Below, piece by piece: positions 8,001-17,109 of a stretch of DNA of 52,572 nucleotides. The position numbers were made by a program, and so were the translations under genes. The stretch comes from Thalassolituus maritimus. GTDB taxonomy: Bacteria; Pseudomonadota; Gammaproteobacteria; Pseudomonadales; Oceanobacteraceae. Within the stretch, counting starts at the first letter, position 1; each line of letters begins with the position of its first letter. The stretch spans positions 1-52,572 of the forward strand of contig NZ_FTOH01000014.1 of the NCBI RefSeq assembly GCF_900156675.1, read 5' to 3'. Below the pieces are notes generated by a model, which had not been told where the DNA came from, ran no database searches, and worked only from the letters and a program-made list of their open reading frames with translations.

Positions 8001-9015
8001 AGAGTTGTGGCTCAGGGTCGAGGCGGACACCAAAGCGTGATTCGACTTCTGTCTGCACCAGGCTTTGCAAGCGGGCGACATCCTGTAGGTCAGCCTCTCC
8101 CGGAGCGGTCAGCACGAGCGCTTGTTTTTCATACATGGCGACGGGCCCGTACGCTTTGCCTTTAAAGCCACACTGCTCAATTAACCAGCCTGCCGCCAAC
8201 TTAGCACTCTGGGGAGAACTATGAACCGGATAAACAGGCAGTGTTGGGTGCAGGTTTTTGAGGTCTTCGGCGGTCTCAGTACTGACAATCGGGTTTTTAA
8301 AAAAGGAGCCAGCATTAGGAATCAGTCTAGGATCTGGCAGTTTTGCCGACCGGACACCGACCACAAAATCGATCAAATCCTGAGCAGAGAACGTATTTGG
8401 TTCGAGCGAATTAAGCGGCGCATATTCAAGATTTGGCGAAAAGAGCTTATTCAATCGAAACCTGACACTACAAATAACAAAATTATTTTTCAGGCGATTT
8501 TTAAAAACAGAATCACGATAGGAAAAATCGCAATCTGCTTTTTCAATTGTCAGCATGCGCTGTTCTGCAATACTGAACCCAGTCACAGAGACAAGAAGGT
8601 CTGACACCTCAACACCATAGGCACCGATATTCTGTACAGGCGAGGCGCCGACAGAACCTGGAATCAGTGCAAGATTCTCAAGACCGTGGCCATACTGAAT
8701 ACTTTCAACCACCCAGTCGTGCCAGCACTTCCCGGCCGCCACATCTATAACGACTGAGTTTTCATCTTCAGAAACGACTGATACCGTTTCATCTTTTGAC
8801 TGAATAACGAGCCCCTGAACGAACTCAGGCATAAGAACATTGCTTCCCCCTCCGAGGACGCGAATCGCAAGACTCTTCTGCTCTGCCCAGCGAACAAGCT
8901 CCGCAAGTTCATCACTTGAGGTAAATGTTGCGAAGTACTCCGCACACGAAGCCAGTCTGAGCGTATTTTTATCGTGGAGCGAATAGTGTTCAGAAATGAC
9001 CGGCATCTGGGGCAT
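7990..9015 (-). CDS. murB: UDP-N-acetylenolpyruvoylglucosamine reductase
   Basis: FAD enzyme that reduces the enolpyruvyl group to form UDP-MurNAc, the second committed step of peptidoglycan synthesis, in the cytoplasm. Visible signatures are LGGGSNVLMPE (FAD binding), LIPGSVGASPVQNIGAYGVE (active-site region) and the late NAGSFFKNP with the catalytic Ser. Length is 341 aa, E. coli type (342). The start codon overlaps the stop of the phosphatase gene at 9015, so translation is coupled; Met4 (9006) is an alternative. It is the last gene of the long minus-strand envelope operon and its 3' end overlaps the MarR gene by 11 bp. Confidence 0.96.
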   Translation of the reverse strand: MPQMPVISEHYSLHDKNTLRLASCAEYFATFTSSDELAELVRWAEQKSLAIRVLGGGSNVLMPEFVQGLVIQSKDETVSVVSEDENSVVIDVAAGKCWHDWVVESIQYGHGLENLALIPGSVGASPVQNIGAYGVEVSDLLVSVTGFSIAEQRMLTIEKADCDFSYRDSVFKNRLKNNFVICSVRFRLNKLFSPNLEYAPLNSLEPNTFSAQDLIDFVVGVRSAKLPDPRLIPNAGSFFKNPIVSTETAEDLKNLHPTLPVYPVHSSPQSAKLAAGWLIEQCGFKGKAYGPVAMYEKQALVLTAPGEADLQDVARLQSLVQTEVESRFGVRLDPEPQLFTD

Positions 9016-9500
9016 CAGGCATCCATCTTCTGCCGGATGTCGGCCAGCAAGCCGTCACAGGCGTCTTCAACCAGATCAAGAACATGACGAAATCCTGCCT
9101 CACCACCGTAATAGGGATCAGGCACTTCATGTTCGTCAAAGCTGCGTCCAAATGCACGCAAAAACAACTTGGGCTCAGTGCCCTGACTTCCATTACTGGC
9201 ATAGAGCGCTTTCAGATCGTCGAGGTTTGATCGATCCATTGCCAGAACATAATCGAAAGTTTCAAAATCTTCTGCAGAAACCTGGCGTGCGCGCTGATCA
9301 GAAATATCAACGCCCCGCGCGAGGGCCGCCTGCTGAGAGCGCGGGTCCGGCGTTTTACCGATATGCCACCCTGCTGTTCCCGCAGAGTCGACAAAGACCT
9401 GATCATTCAGACCCTCACTCTCCAGCAGCCCCAGCATGACGCCGTGCGCCGTTGGAGAGCGACAGATATTGCCGAGGCAAACAAACAGTACCCGGATCAT
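9015..9500 (-). CDS. low-molecular-weight protein-tyrosine phosphatase
   Basis: Cytoplasmic LMW-PTP of 161 aa. The P-loop [16 protein letters not shown] gives the CX5R catalytic motif (Cys, Arg, Ser), and the general-acid loop DPYYGG is near residue 132. Relatives dephosphorylate tyrosine kinases of capsule assembly or small arginine/tyrosine-phosphorylated proteins; here the gene sits in an envelope operon with no tyrosine kinase in view, so the substrate is open. Stop and start codons overlap its neighbours on both sides. The same gene is found beside murB in Pseudomonas, where kdsB lies next to it; here kdsB is missing from that position. Confidence 0.93.
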   Translation of the reverse strand: MIRVLFVCLGNICRSPTAHGVMLGLLESEGLNDQVFVDSAGTAGWHIGKTPDPRSQQAALARGVDISDQRARQVSAEDFETFDYVLAMDRSNLDDLKALYASNGSQGTEPKLFLRAFGRSFDEHEVPDPYYGGEAGFRHVLDLVEDACDGLLADIRQKMDA

Positions 9501-9706
9501 TCCGCTGATTTCACCGCTTTGGCTTTCTCAAGCTTTTCTTCTTCGCTCATCTTACGAGCTTCGCCTTCCAGCATTACCGGCACGCCATCCTGAATCGGAT
9601 ACGCTAAACCATCGAACGTACACAGAAGCTCCTGAGCTTCACGGTCGTACTTCAATTTGCCTTTACACTCAGGGCATACCAGCATGCTCAGTAATTTTTT
9701 ATCCAT
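9497..9706 (-). CDS. Trm112 family protein (YcaR-like)
   Basis: A 69-aa small zinc-ribbon-like protein: [20 protein letters not shown], then [19 protein letters not shown], matching YcaR/Trm112 proteins. In eukaryotes Trm112 activates methyltransferases; the role of the bacterial proteins is not settled. It overlaps the phosphatase by 4 bp and lpxK by 8 bp, so it is tightly co-translated with lipid A genes, the same order as in Pseudomonas and E. coli (lpxK-ycaR-kdsB). Confidence 0.93.
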   Translation of the reverse strand: MDKKLLSMLVCPECKGKLKYDREAQELLCTFDGLAYPIQDGVPVMLEGEARKMSEEEKLEKAKAVKSAE

Positions 9707-10664
9707 GACGGATTGCTCCCAATCTTTTCAATAACTGCGAAATGTTTTCTTCGGCGGCTTCCGACGGTACGGCGCTTACCCGAAGAAATCCAGAATTTGG
9801 TAGTTCAAAGTTACGACATTTTACCCAGTCTTTCTCTGTCATGACGACGGGTAAATCATCATTAAACACAAGATCTTCTTTTACAAACGCGTGATGATCC
9901 GAAAATGCATGCTCTACAACATCAGCGCCTAACTGCCGGAGCGTGGTAAAAAAGCGCGCTGGATTTCCGATGCCAGCAACAGCGTGAACACGCCTGCCCT
10001 TCAGACTCTCAGGCGACAGCTCAACCGAATCAACGAAATAACCTGTCGGCTGCACCGTGAAATCAACGCCATTTACCAGGTGCAGATCACACGCATCGAT
10101 ACGGGATATGGGCTCACGCAGAGGCCCAACCGGCAACTGCCAGCCATTACCAAATCCGCGCGTCGCATCACTGACAACAATTTCGGCGTCTCTGGCCATC
10201 GCATAATGCTGCAGGCCATCGTCTGACAGAATCAGATCTACTTTATCTTTTAACGCGTTTACCGCACGGGCTCGCTGTGGGTCGACAACCACCGGGAGAC
10301 CCAGCCCTGCGAGCAGAGCAGGCTCATCACCCGACTGCGCGACAGGTGTATCTGTATCAACAATCAAAGGGTATTGCTCTGCGCGACCGCCGTACCCGCG
10401 AGACACGACACCGACGCGAATACCCTCCTTTGCGGCGAGCTCGGCAAGCAAGGTGATCAGGGGCGTTTTTCCGGTTCCGCCGATGGCAATATTGCCAATA
10501 ACGAGTACCGGCGTGTCTGCCGCCGTTGCAGGAAAAATCTGATATTTAGCACGCCGGAGCGCACTGACCAGAACAAACAGACACCAGAGCGGCAGCAACC
10601 AAAGATTTCCCAGCGCGCGGCCGTACCAGTTTTTCTCTATACGGGCCGCCAACCCCACGATCAC
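9699..10664 (-). CDS. lpxK: tetraacyldisaccharide 4'-kinase
   Basis: Adds the 4'-phosphate to the lipid A precursor to give lipid IVA, at the cytoplasmic face of the inner membrane. The N-terminal hydrophobic anchor is followed by the P-loop [13 protein letters not shown], then the conserved RGYGG and SDDGLQHY segments. The 321-aa length matches the family (E. coli 328). It overlaps msbA by 4 bp, the classical msbA-lpxK pair, so the lipid A kinase and the lipid A flippase are made together. Confidence 0.96.
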   Translation of the reverse strand: MIVGLAARIEKNWYGRALGNLWLLPLWCLFVLVSALRRAKYQIFPATAADTPVLVIGNIAIGGTGKTPLITLLAELAAKEGIRVGVVSRGYGGRAEQYPLIVDTDTPVAQSGDEPALLAGLGLPVVVDPQRARAVNALKDKVDLILSDDGLQHYAMARDAEIVVSDATRGFGNGWQLPVGPLREPISRIDACDLHLVNGVDFTVQPTGYFVDSVELSPESLKGRRVHAVAGIGNPARFFTTLRQLGADVVEHAFSDHHAFVKEDLVFNDDLPVVMTEKDWVKCRNFELPNSGFLRVSAVPSEAAEENISQLLKRLGAIRHG

Positions 10665-12406
10665 TCTTCCTCTGCAAATTGCAGCTGATGAAGCTGAGCG
10701 TATGCGCCCTGCTGATTAAGAAGTTTCTGATGCGGGCCAGATTCAACAACCTGTCCATCATCAATCACAACGATCGTGTCGACGTTTTCAATGGTGCTCA
10801 GACGATGAGCGATAACCAATGTGGTACGGCCCTTCATAACTTCTTCCATCGCCGCTTGGATGTGTCGCTCAGACTCTGTATCCAGGGCCGAGGTGGCTTC
10901 ATCCAGAATAAGAATTGGGGCATTTTTAAGAATGGCCCGTGCGATTGCCAAACGCTGACGCTGACCGCCCGAGAGCATGACGCCATTTTCGCCCACCTGA
11001 GTGTCATACCCTTCAGGGAGTTTCTCAATAAATTCGTGCGCATGTGCGGCTTTCGCTGCTTCAATAACGGCTTCGTCGCTCGCATCGGCAAGACTGCCGT
11101 AAGCAATATTTTCGCGAATGCTGCAATTAAACAGTGTCACACTCTGTGACACGATAGCGATCTGTTCCCTCAATGAGTTAAGCGTCAGCTCATTGATTGG
11201 GTGGCCATCAATGCTGATGCTGCCCGACGTTAATTCGTAAAAGCGAGGTAGCAGATTCACCAGGGTGGTTTTACCACTGCCAGAGCGACCAACAAACGCG
11301 ACCGAAGTACCGGCTTTGATATTCAGATTGATGCCTTTAATAGCATCCGTTTCTGCTTGAGCATAACGGAAACGAGCCTCTTTAAACTCGACCGTGCCGG
11401 TGCTTTTTCCTAACTCTTTTGTGCCGGTATCCTTCTCAGTCTCAGTATCCAGCACGCTAAATACAGACTCAGCAGCGGTAACGCCTTTCTGAATAACTGA
11501 ATTGACATCGGTTAGCGCACGAAGAGGTTTAGCGATCAGAGACGCAGCAGTAATAAACTGGAGAAATTCACCTGCGTCCATGGTGCCACTGGCCACACGC
11601 TGAAACATCAGGTAAATCATCACCCCCAGACCGGTAGCAATAACCTGCTGAGACAAAGGGACGTTGATCGCATTCGTTAACGCGAATTTCATCACCTGCT
11701 TACGGTTTTCATTGCTAGCTTTCAGAAACCGCTGTTCCTCAACCGAGGTGGCATTATAGGTGCGAACCTCACGGTAACCGCTGATCGATTCGTTGGTAAC
11801 CTGAGTTACCTGGCCCATGGATTTCTGGATGCGACGACTATAACGACGGAAAAATTTACTCGCTAAAGAAACGAGACCACCAATCACTGGAATAACGACA
11901 AGAAAGATCGCCGTCAGAGTGTAGTCCAGCCAGATCAGATACCCCATCAGAAGAGTCACGGTAAGACCTTCCTGAACCACCGTCGTCAACGCTTTGGTGC
12001 TGGCGCCGTTGACCTGTTCAACATCAAAAATAACCCGTGATATTACGCGCCCACTGGATTCATTATCATAATATTGGCTGGGCAGACGCAGCATACGATT
12101 GAACAGCTGGGTACGCAGTGCATGCACAATTTCACGCCCAACCAAGGCCGTAAAATACTTACCAAGAAAGGTACCGATACCACGAAAGAGGTAAACAGCA
12201 AAGAGCGCAGATACCAGAAGGAAAATATTCTCCTGCGTTGGTTCATTCAGGGTTTCTTCAACAACACCCATTAAATGAGCAAGCGCCGGAGCAGAAGCCG
12301 CAAACATCGCAAAACCGATGATACTCAGCAAAAAGTACCATTTCTGCGGCCCCAGGTAGGTCAGCAGGCGCTTATAAATAGCGCCTGCAGTTGCTTCAGT
12401 AGCCAT
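10661..12406 (-). CDS. msbA: lipid A export ATP-binding/permease protein
   Basis: ABC exporter half-transporter (homodimer) that flips core-lipid A across the inner membrane. Six transmembrane helices occupy about residues 20-300. The ATPase domain has Walker A GRSGSGKTT, signature LSGGQRQRLAIARA and Walker B ILILDEATSALD. From the ATG at 12406 the protein is 581 aa (E. coli 582); an in-frame GTG at 12421 would overlap the exbD stop and is less likely. Adjacent lpxK and exbBD match the Pseudomonas order. Confidence 0.95.
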   Translation of the reverse strand: MATEATAGAIYKRLLTYLGPQKWYFLLSIIGFAMFAASAPALAHLMGVVEETLNEPTQENIFLLVSALFAVYLFRGIGTFLGKYFTALVGREIVHALRTQLFNRMLRLPSQYYDNESSGRVISRVIFDVEQVNGASTKALTTVVQEGLTVTLLMGYLIWLDYTLTAIFLVVIPVIGGLVSLASKFFRRYSRRIQKSMGQVTQVTNESISGYREVRTYNATSVEEQRFLKASNENRKQVMKFALTNAINVPLSQQVIATGLGVMIYLMFQRVASGTMDAGEFLQFITAASLIAKPLRALTDVNSVIQKGVTAAESVFSVLDTETEKDTGTKELGKSTGTVEFKEARFRYAQAETDAIKGINLNIKAGTSVAFVGRSGSGKTTLVNLLPRFYELTSGSISIDGHPINELTLNSLREQIAIVSQSVTLFNCSIRENIAYGSLADASDEAVIEAAKAAHAHEFIEKLPEGYDTQVGENGVMLSGGQRQRLAIARAILKNAPILILDEATSALDTESERHIQAAMEEVMKGRTTLVIAHRLSTIENVDTIVVIDDGQVVESGPHQKLLNQQGAYAQLHQLQFAEEE

Positions 12407-12410
12407 AGTT

Positions 12411-12833
12411 TCAGTCACCACCGGCAGATTTGCGTGTCGTAATGCTGAGGTTAATTAACCCCAGCTGACCTGCCGCATCCATGGCGCGCACAACAGATTC
12501 ATGGGACGTTCTGGCATCCGCTGAAATAACCACGGGAGCGATTTCACGTCCGTCTAAGATTTTTTCAATGGCACGCTTAAGAGTTTCTACCTTGGTATTC
12601 ACCAGAGGTTGGCCATCAATACTGTACTCTCCGCTCTCTGAAATCAGGATCTCAATCGCTTTCGGCGGTTGGCCTGTCTCTTCCGAGCTGGACTCCGGCA
12701 AGCTGATGCTGAGATGATTTTCTTTCGTGAATGTCGTCGACACCATAAAGAAAATCAGCAACAGGAATACGATATCAATCAGAGGCGTCAGATTAACTGT
12801 TACCTCTTCTTTCGACTGACGACGAAAATTCAC
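12411..12833 (-). CDS. exbD: biopolymer transport protein ExbD/TolR
   Basis: Single-span inner-membrane protein with a short basic cytoplasmic tail, a transmembrane helix containing the essential Asp (LTPLIDIVFLLLIFFMV) and a periplasmic domain. It works with ExbB as a proton-driven motor that energises TonB or a related protein. Length is 140 aa. The start is GTG, overlapping the end of exbB by 4 bp. No tonB is visible here, and the exbB-exbD pair beside comEC and msbA is a conserved neighbourhood in pseudomonads. Confidence 0.93.
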   Translation of the reverse strand: MNFRRQSKEEVTVNLTPLIDIVFLLLIFFMVSTTFTKENHLSISLPESSSEETGQPPKAIEILISESGEYSIDGQPLVNTKVETLKRAIEKILDGREIAPVVISADARTSHESVVRAMDAAGQLGLINLSITTRKSAGGD

Positions 12834-13465
12834 CCAGCGTTCTCCGGAGCGTCTGCTACTTCACGCTCACCGTGAAGTACATCAACGAGTTTCAGCGCTT
12901 CCTGCTCCATGTAAACGACAATTTCGTCGACACGGCGTTGCAGTATGCGATGACAAATAAGCGCCGGAATCGCAACAACCAGACCTGCTGCCGTGGTGAT
13001 CAGAGCTTCCGAAATACCACCTGCCAGCAAATTAGCCTGACCAGTACCCTGAGCCATAATTTCAGCGAAGACCTTAATCATACCGATCACTGTACCGAGC
13101 AGGCCCATCAGCGGTGCAACGGCTGCGACAGTACCAAGAGCGTTAAGATAGCGCTCCATTTCATGGATCTCGTGCGAAGCCACCTCTTCAATGCTCTCTT
13201 TCATGATCTGGCGACCATGTCGGGAGTTGATCAAACCGGCTGCTAAGACGTTACCTAACGGACTGGAATCTTTGAGAGACCGGATTTTCGCCGAGTCTAA
13301 CTGTTTGTTTTTCATCCAACCCCAAACCTGCGACAGCAGATCAGGCGGCGCAATTTTACCCGGACGCAGCGTCCAGAAACGTTCTACGGTAATCGCAAGT
13401 GCCAATACAGAGGCGATGATAATTGGCACCATCATCCAACCACCACTCTGGATGATCTCAAGCAT
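12830..13465 (-). CDS. exbB: biopolymer transport protein ExbB (MotA/TolQ/ExbB family)
   Basis: Proton-channel subunit with three membrane helices: one near residues 12-30, and a pair near 110-130 and 150-175 in the MotA/ExbB core, including GTVAAVAPLMGLLGTVIGMI. It forms the motor with ExbD, encoded next. At 211 aa it is the short ExbB form without an N-terminal periplasmic extension. It lies 33 bp after comEC and overlaps exbD by 4 bp. It could energise TonB-dependent uptake, for example of siderophores reduced by the product of 6660-7466, but that link is inferred only. Confidence 0.93.
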   Translation of the reverse strand: MLEIIQSGGWMMVPIIIASVLALAITVERFWTLRPGKIAPPDLLSQVWGWMKNKQLDSAKIRSLKDSSPLGNVLAAGLINSRHGRQIMKESIEEVASHEIHEMERYLNALGTVAAVAPLMGLLGTVIGMIKVFAEIMAQGTGQANLLAGGISEALITTAAGLVVAIPALICHRILQRRVDEIVVYMEQEALKLVDVLHGEREVADAPENAG

Positions 13466-13498
13466 GTCCAGCGTCTCCTGCCAGTTTTTGTTTGCGCG

Positions 13499-15847
13499 CT
13501 ACTCTAGCACATGGCCGTGAAGTGAAAAATCCCTTTCCGCGTCGGGTGATACGTGCCAACGAGGCATCCACTGGGCGCGCATGAGTTTTATCTGTCCTTC
13601 TGGTGTTATTTCGATCAACCCAGACGTTGCGGTATTCACGTAAGGCAGCCCTTCCGAGTCTATTCGACCCGTCACATCAGGATGAGGATGGTTGAAGCGA
13701 TTGCGATAACCTGCACTAAAAACAACCACCTGAGGCTCAACGGCTTTCAGCCACATCGAGCTGGTGCTGCTGTTACTTCCGTGATGACCCGCGATAAGGA
13801 TATCGGACTTAAGCCGCTCAGCATCGTCCGCAATTAAAGCCCGCTCAACCTTCGAGTCAGCATCGCCAGGGATCAGGATGCGATACCCTGACCAGTGCAA
13901 ACGGACCACGCAACTCTGATTATTATCGCCATCCCTCACGCGCTCAGGAACCGGAACAAACTCGATGCGCATTTTTGCGTCAAGGGCGACTTGTGCTTCG
14001 TTATTCATTGAGCTCAACGCATGGCAGTTGAGCTGATGCTTTAAACCTTGAAGCTGCTGCCCGACATAGAATCGCCCAACTGAAACAGCTTCCAGAATAT
14101 CCCGAGTGCCACCGGAGTGGTCATTATCCGAATGAGAAACAATAAGTACGTCCAGGTGATCGATTCCTTTCTGACGCATCAAAGGAAGAACAGCGGCGCT
14201 CGCTACCGAAAAGGAATCAGAATACGCAGGGCCTGTATCGATCAGTACCGACGTTTTACCATCGCTGGCGAGTATAGCCTGCCCCTGCCCGCTATCTACA
14301 AGCCATACGCCAGAAGCCTGAGAACCGATGCCACCGGAGGTAAGGAACATCAGTCCGTATATTGCAGATACACAGGCAGGAAGCGCCCACGATCGACCCG
14401 CCCAGATCCACGCTAAGACAGCGACTGCAAGTACCCCCAGTGTTGAATTGCCATGCAAGTTCACTGACGGCAATTCAGGCAGACCATCGAGCAAGCCCCA
14501 GAAGAAGCTAACAAAAAAAGACAGAGCCGGATCAGCCCATGAACTCAATTGCGAGGCACTCAATAGTGATAGCGGGAGGATTATCAAAGTCACCAGCGGT
14601 ATAGCGAAAAAGTTCGCAATTAGGTGGCCCAGCGTCACCTCCTGACCGAAATAGAGCATAACCGGCAACATAGCGAACAGAATCAGAAGCTGAGGAGTTA
14701 GCAGTGCAGAAACACGCGTCGAACGTCGCCCTTCAAAGAAGAATACCAACGCTGCAACCGCACAAAATGAATACCAGAATCCCGCCTGGGTCCAGCTGAG
14801 GGGGTTAATGATCATGATAACCAGCGCCGCCATAAGCAACAAAGACGCGCGTCGTACTCGCATTGGTAGCTTCCAGATGGCCAGGGCAACGGCAAACATA
14901 AACCACGCTCTGATTAAGGAAATCCCCGAGCCCGCCAGCAGCACGTACGCGGCTGTCACCACAAGTGCGCAGGCGACAGGCAAAGCACGAAGCCCTACAA
15001 CCGATCGATTCACCGGGAGTAGTTCAAAGAGTAGTGCCAACAACCGAGCGACTAAGGCCCCAAGAACCAACGCCATCACTCCGATCATGCTGACGTGCAG
15101 ACCACTGACGACCAGCAGATGCAGCGTGCCGCTGTCCCTCACCCTCCGCCATTGTTCAGCTGAAAAAGCAGCCTTATCTCCGAACACCAACCCCTTAACC
15201 CAGGCAGATGATTCTGGCGTCAAGCCAGCCAACGCAACCTGCTTTATCTTATCCGCCAGACCAGAGCCGAGCAGGACGCCGGGCGCTACACTCTCTACCT
15301 GCTCGCCGCGAGTCAGGTAGCCAGTCGCATCGATCTCCTGGAACATCATACTGGCGACATAGTCGTAGCTGAGACCATTGGCATAGCTGCGTGGCGGCTT
15401 AAGTCGGGCGATGCCCTTCAGGCAGGCTCCTGTCATAAGCCAATCCGGCGCATCAAACCAACTTACCCGCACAGAACGGAGGCCATTTATTGAGAGCGAA
15501 TTGGCGTGTAGTTCGAGAAGAAACCTGGCCCGGGATCTTGAAGCTGAGAGGTTCTGTCGATCAACCTCGCCGACAATGCAGCCTGTGACAGAGACATCCT
15601 GACCGTATAAAACATCAGGCAAGCGGTGCCCAAGCTGGGCATCGGTAAATCCACTCCCCCATAGCAGTGACAAAGCGAGAGCGCCGGACGTAAAAATAAT
15701 TTCCAGGCCAGAATTGCGAGCCCTGGCAATGACAACCATTGCCAGAGAGCAACTCACAATGGCAGCAGATATCAAGGCTGCCGATGACATTGGTATGAGT
15801 GTCCCTGCAAGCAAAGCCGCAAGGCATCCCAGAAGGGTCAGATTCAT
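13499..15847 (-). CDS. comEC: DNA internalization protein ComEC/Rec2
   Basis: Polytopic inner-membrane channel for single-stranded DNA in natural transformation. Order: an N-terminal DUF4131/OB-like domain (about 30-190), the multi-helix competence domain containing HLLVVSGLHVSMIG (about 200-480), and a C-terminal metallo-beta-lactamase domain with VSHSDNDHSGG and the later AGHHGSNSS (about 500-770). The ATG at 15847 gives 782 aa with a hydrophobic N terminus; an upstream in-frame start at 15889 adds 14 residues without support. First gene of the comEC-exbB-exbD-msbA-lpxK run. No other competence gene is in the window. Confidence 0.94.
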   Translation of the reverse strand: MNLTLLGCLAALLAGTLIPMSSAALISAAIVSCSLAMVVIARARNSGLEIIFTSGALALSLLWGSGFTDAQLGHRLPDVLYGQDVSVTGCIVGEVDRQNLSASRSRARFLLELHANSLSINGLRSVRVSWFDAPDWLMTGACLKGIARLKPPRSYANGLSYDYVASMMFQEIDATGYLTRGEQVESVAPGVLLGSGLADKIKQVALAGLTPESSAWVKGLVFGDKAAFSAEQWRRVRDSGTLHLLVVSGLHVSMIGVMALVLGALVARLLALLFELLPVNRSVVGLRALPVACALVVTAAYVLLAGSGISLIRAWFMFAVALAIWKLPMRVRRASLLLMAALVIMIINPLSWTQAGFWYSFCAVAALVFFFEGRRSTRVSALLTPQLLILFAMLPVMLYFGQEVTLGHLIANFFAIPLVTLIILPLSLLSASQLSSWADPALSFFVSFFWGLLDGLPELPSVNLHGNSTLGVLAVAVLAWIWAGRSWALPACVSAIYGLMFLTSGGIGSQASGVWLVDSGQGQAILASDGKTSVLIDTGPAYSDSFSVASAAVLPLMRQKGIDHLDVLIVSHSDNDHSGGTRDILEAVSVGRFYVGQQLQGLKHQLNCHALSSMNNEAQVALDAKMRIEFVPVPERVRDGDNNQSCVVRLHWSGYRILIPGDADSKVERALIADDAERLKSDILIAGHHGSNSSTSSMWLKAVEPQVVVFSAGYRNRFNHPHPDVTGRIDSEGLPYVNTATSGLIEITPEGQIKLMRAQWMPRWHVSPDAERDFSLHGHVLE

Positions 15848-15904
15848 TGCCACTCCATGGCGTAATGTGCATAATTCAGCCGCGATCAATGAACGGCGAC
15901 CAGC

Positions 15905-16441
15905 ATGCCCAAAAAGCTTTTAAAACGATTTTTCCCGTCGCCGGAACAGGTCCAGCGAAAACGCTCCCTGCGTTTCCTGTCACCACTCTTCAGCAAGCCC
16001 AATCTATGGCACGTTAACCGCCGAGCTGTGGCCCGCGCTTTCCTGATCGGTGTGTTCACAGCGTTTCTGCCATTACCCTTTCAGATGGGGATCGCGGCGT
16101 TCCTTGCTTTCTACATCAATGCGAATGTGCCGATCTCTATCGGCCTTGTCTGGATCAGCAATCCGGTCACTATTCCACCGATCTTTTACGCCACTTACTT
16201 GCTTGGCGCTCAGATTCTGAACGCAGACCCGCTGGACTTTAACATCGAATTATCAATCGACTGGGTTCTGAATAATCTGGCCGATTTCTGGGCGCCGCTC
16301 TTTGTCGGCTCACTGGTCGCAGGCATTTTTCTGAGCGTTATCGCCTACTTTGCGATCCATCTGGTATGGAGACGCCATGTCAGTAAGGCATGGGAAAAAC
16401 GCAAACGCCTGCGTCAGCAAAGAGCACTTCAGTCAGACTGA
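15905..16441 (+). CDS. DUF2062 membrane protein
   Basis: A 178-aa protein with a basic N terminus, an amphipathic/hydrophobic part with ARAFLIGVFTAFLPLPFQMG and SNPVTIPPIFYATYLLG, and a C-terminal membrane helix (about 140-160) followed by a basic tail. These segments match the DUF2062 family, conserved beside comEC and lolCDE in gammaproteobacteria. Its function is not known to me. It is the only plus-strand gene in the cluster, divergent from comEC (57-bp gap) and overlapping the end of lolD by 13 bp. Confidence 0.88.
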   Translation: MPKKLLKRFFPSPEQVQRKRSLRFLSPLFSKPNLWHVNRRAVARAFLIGVFTAFLPLPFQMGIAAFLAFYINANVPISIGLVWISNPVTIPPIFYATYLLGAQILNADPLDFNIELSIDWVLNNLADFWAPLFVGSLVAGIFLSVIAYFAIHLVWRRHVSKAWEKRKRLRQQRALQSD

Positions 16442-17109
16442 AGGCGCCCCTCTATCAGGTGGTACACCCGATTCATTCTGCGAGCCAGAGCCTGATCATG
16501 CGTCACCGTGATAAACGCGGTTTCGGCATCCGTCCGTAGCTCTGCCATCAATTGCTCAACCTCTGACGCCGTTCCCTGATCCAGGTTTCCTGTTGGCTCG
16601 TCCATCAGGACGAGTTTCGGACGCGTCACAAGCGCTCGGGCAATGGCTGTCCGCTGTCGTTCACCACCAGACAATTCCGAAGGTTTGTGAACAACACGAC
16701 TTCCAAGGCGCAGTCTCTCAAGGCTCTCCGTTGCCCGGCGCTTAGCTTCAGAGCGCGATACCCCACCAAGCAGTAGTGGCATCATCACATTCTCGAGCGC
16801 TGAAAACTCAGGCAACAGATGATGAAACTGATATACAAAACCTACATCCTGATTACGCAGTGTCGTCTTTTCCTGTTCGGTGAGCTGACTTAATTTACGC
16901 CCGCAGATCTGAACGTCACCCGCATCCATATCATCCAGACCACCAAGAACGTTCAGAAGAGACGTCTTGCCTGAGCCCGACGCCCCCACGATAGCAACCG
17001 AATCTCCGGCATCCACCGTCAGGTCGACATCCTCCCAGACAGTGACCGCCTGTGGGCCACTGGTGTAGGTCTTTTTCAGGCCTTCAGCGACAAGGATTGG
17101 ATTACTCAT
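16429..17109 (-). CDS. lolD: lipoprotein-releasing system ATP-binding protein
   Basis: ABC ATPase of the LolCDE complex, which extracts outer-membrane lipoproteins from the inner membrane and passes them to LolA. Walker A GASGSGKTS, the Q-loop FVYQFHHLLPEF, signature LSGGERQRTAIARA and Walker B LVLMDEPTGNLD are all present. Length is 226 aa. The start overlaps the lolC stop by 8 bp. The many lipoproteins in this window (including the two giant ones at 26-35 kb) would be substrates. Confidence 0.95.
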   Translation of the reverse strand: MSNPILVAEGLKKTYTSGPQAVTVWEDVDLTVDAGDSVAIVGASGSGKTSLLNVLGGLDDMDAGDVQICGRKLSQLTEQEKTTLRNQDVGFVYQFHHLLPEFSALENVMMPLLLGGVSRSEAKRRATESLERLRLGSRVVHKPSELSGGERQRTAIARALVTRPKLVLMDEPTGNLDQGTASEVEQLMAELRTDAETAFITVTHDQALARRMNRVYHLIEGRLQSD

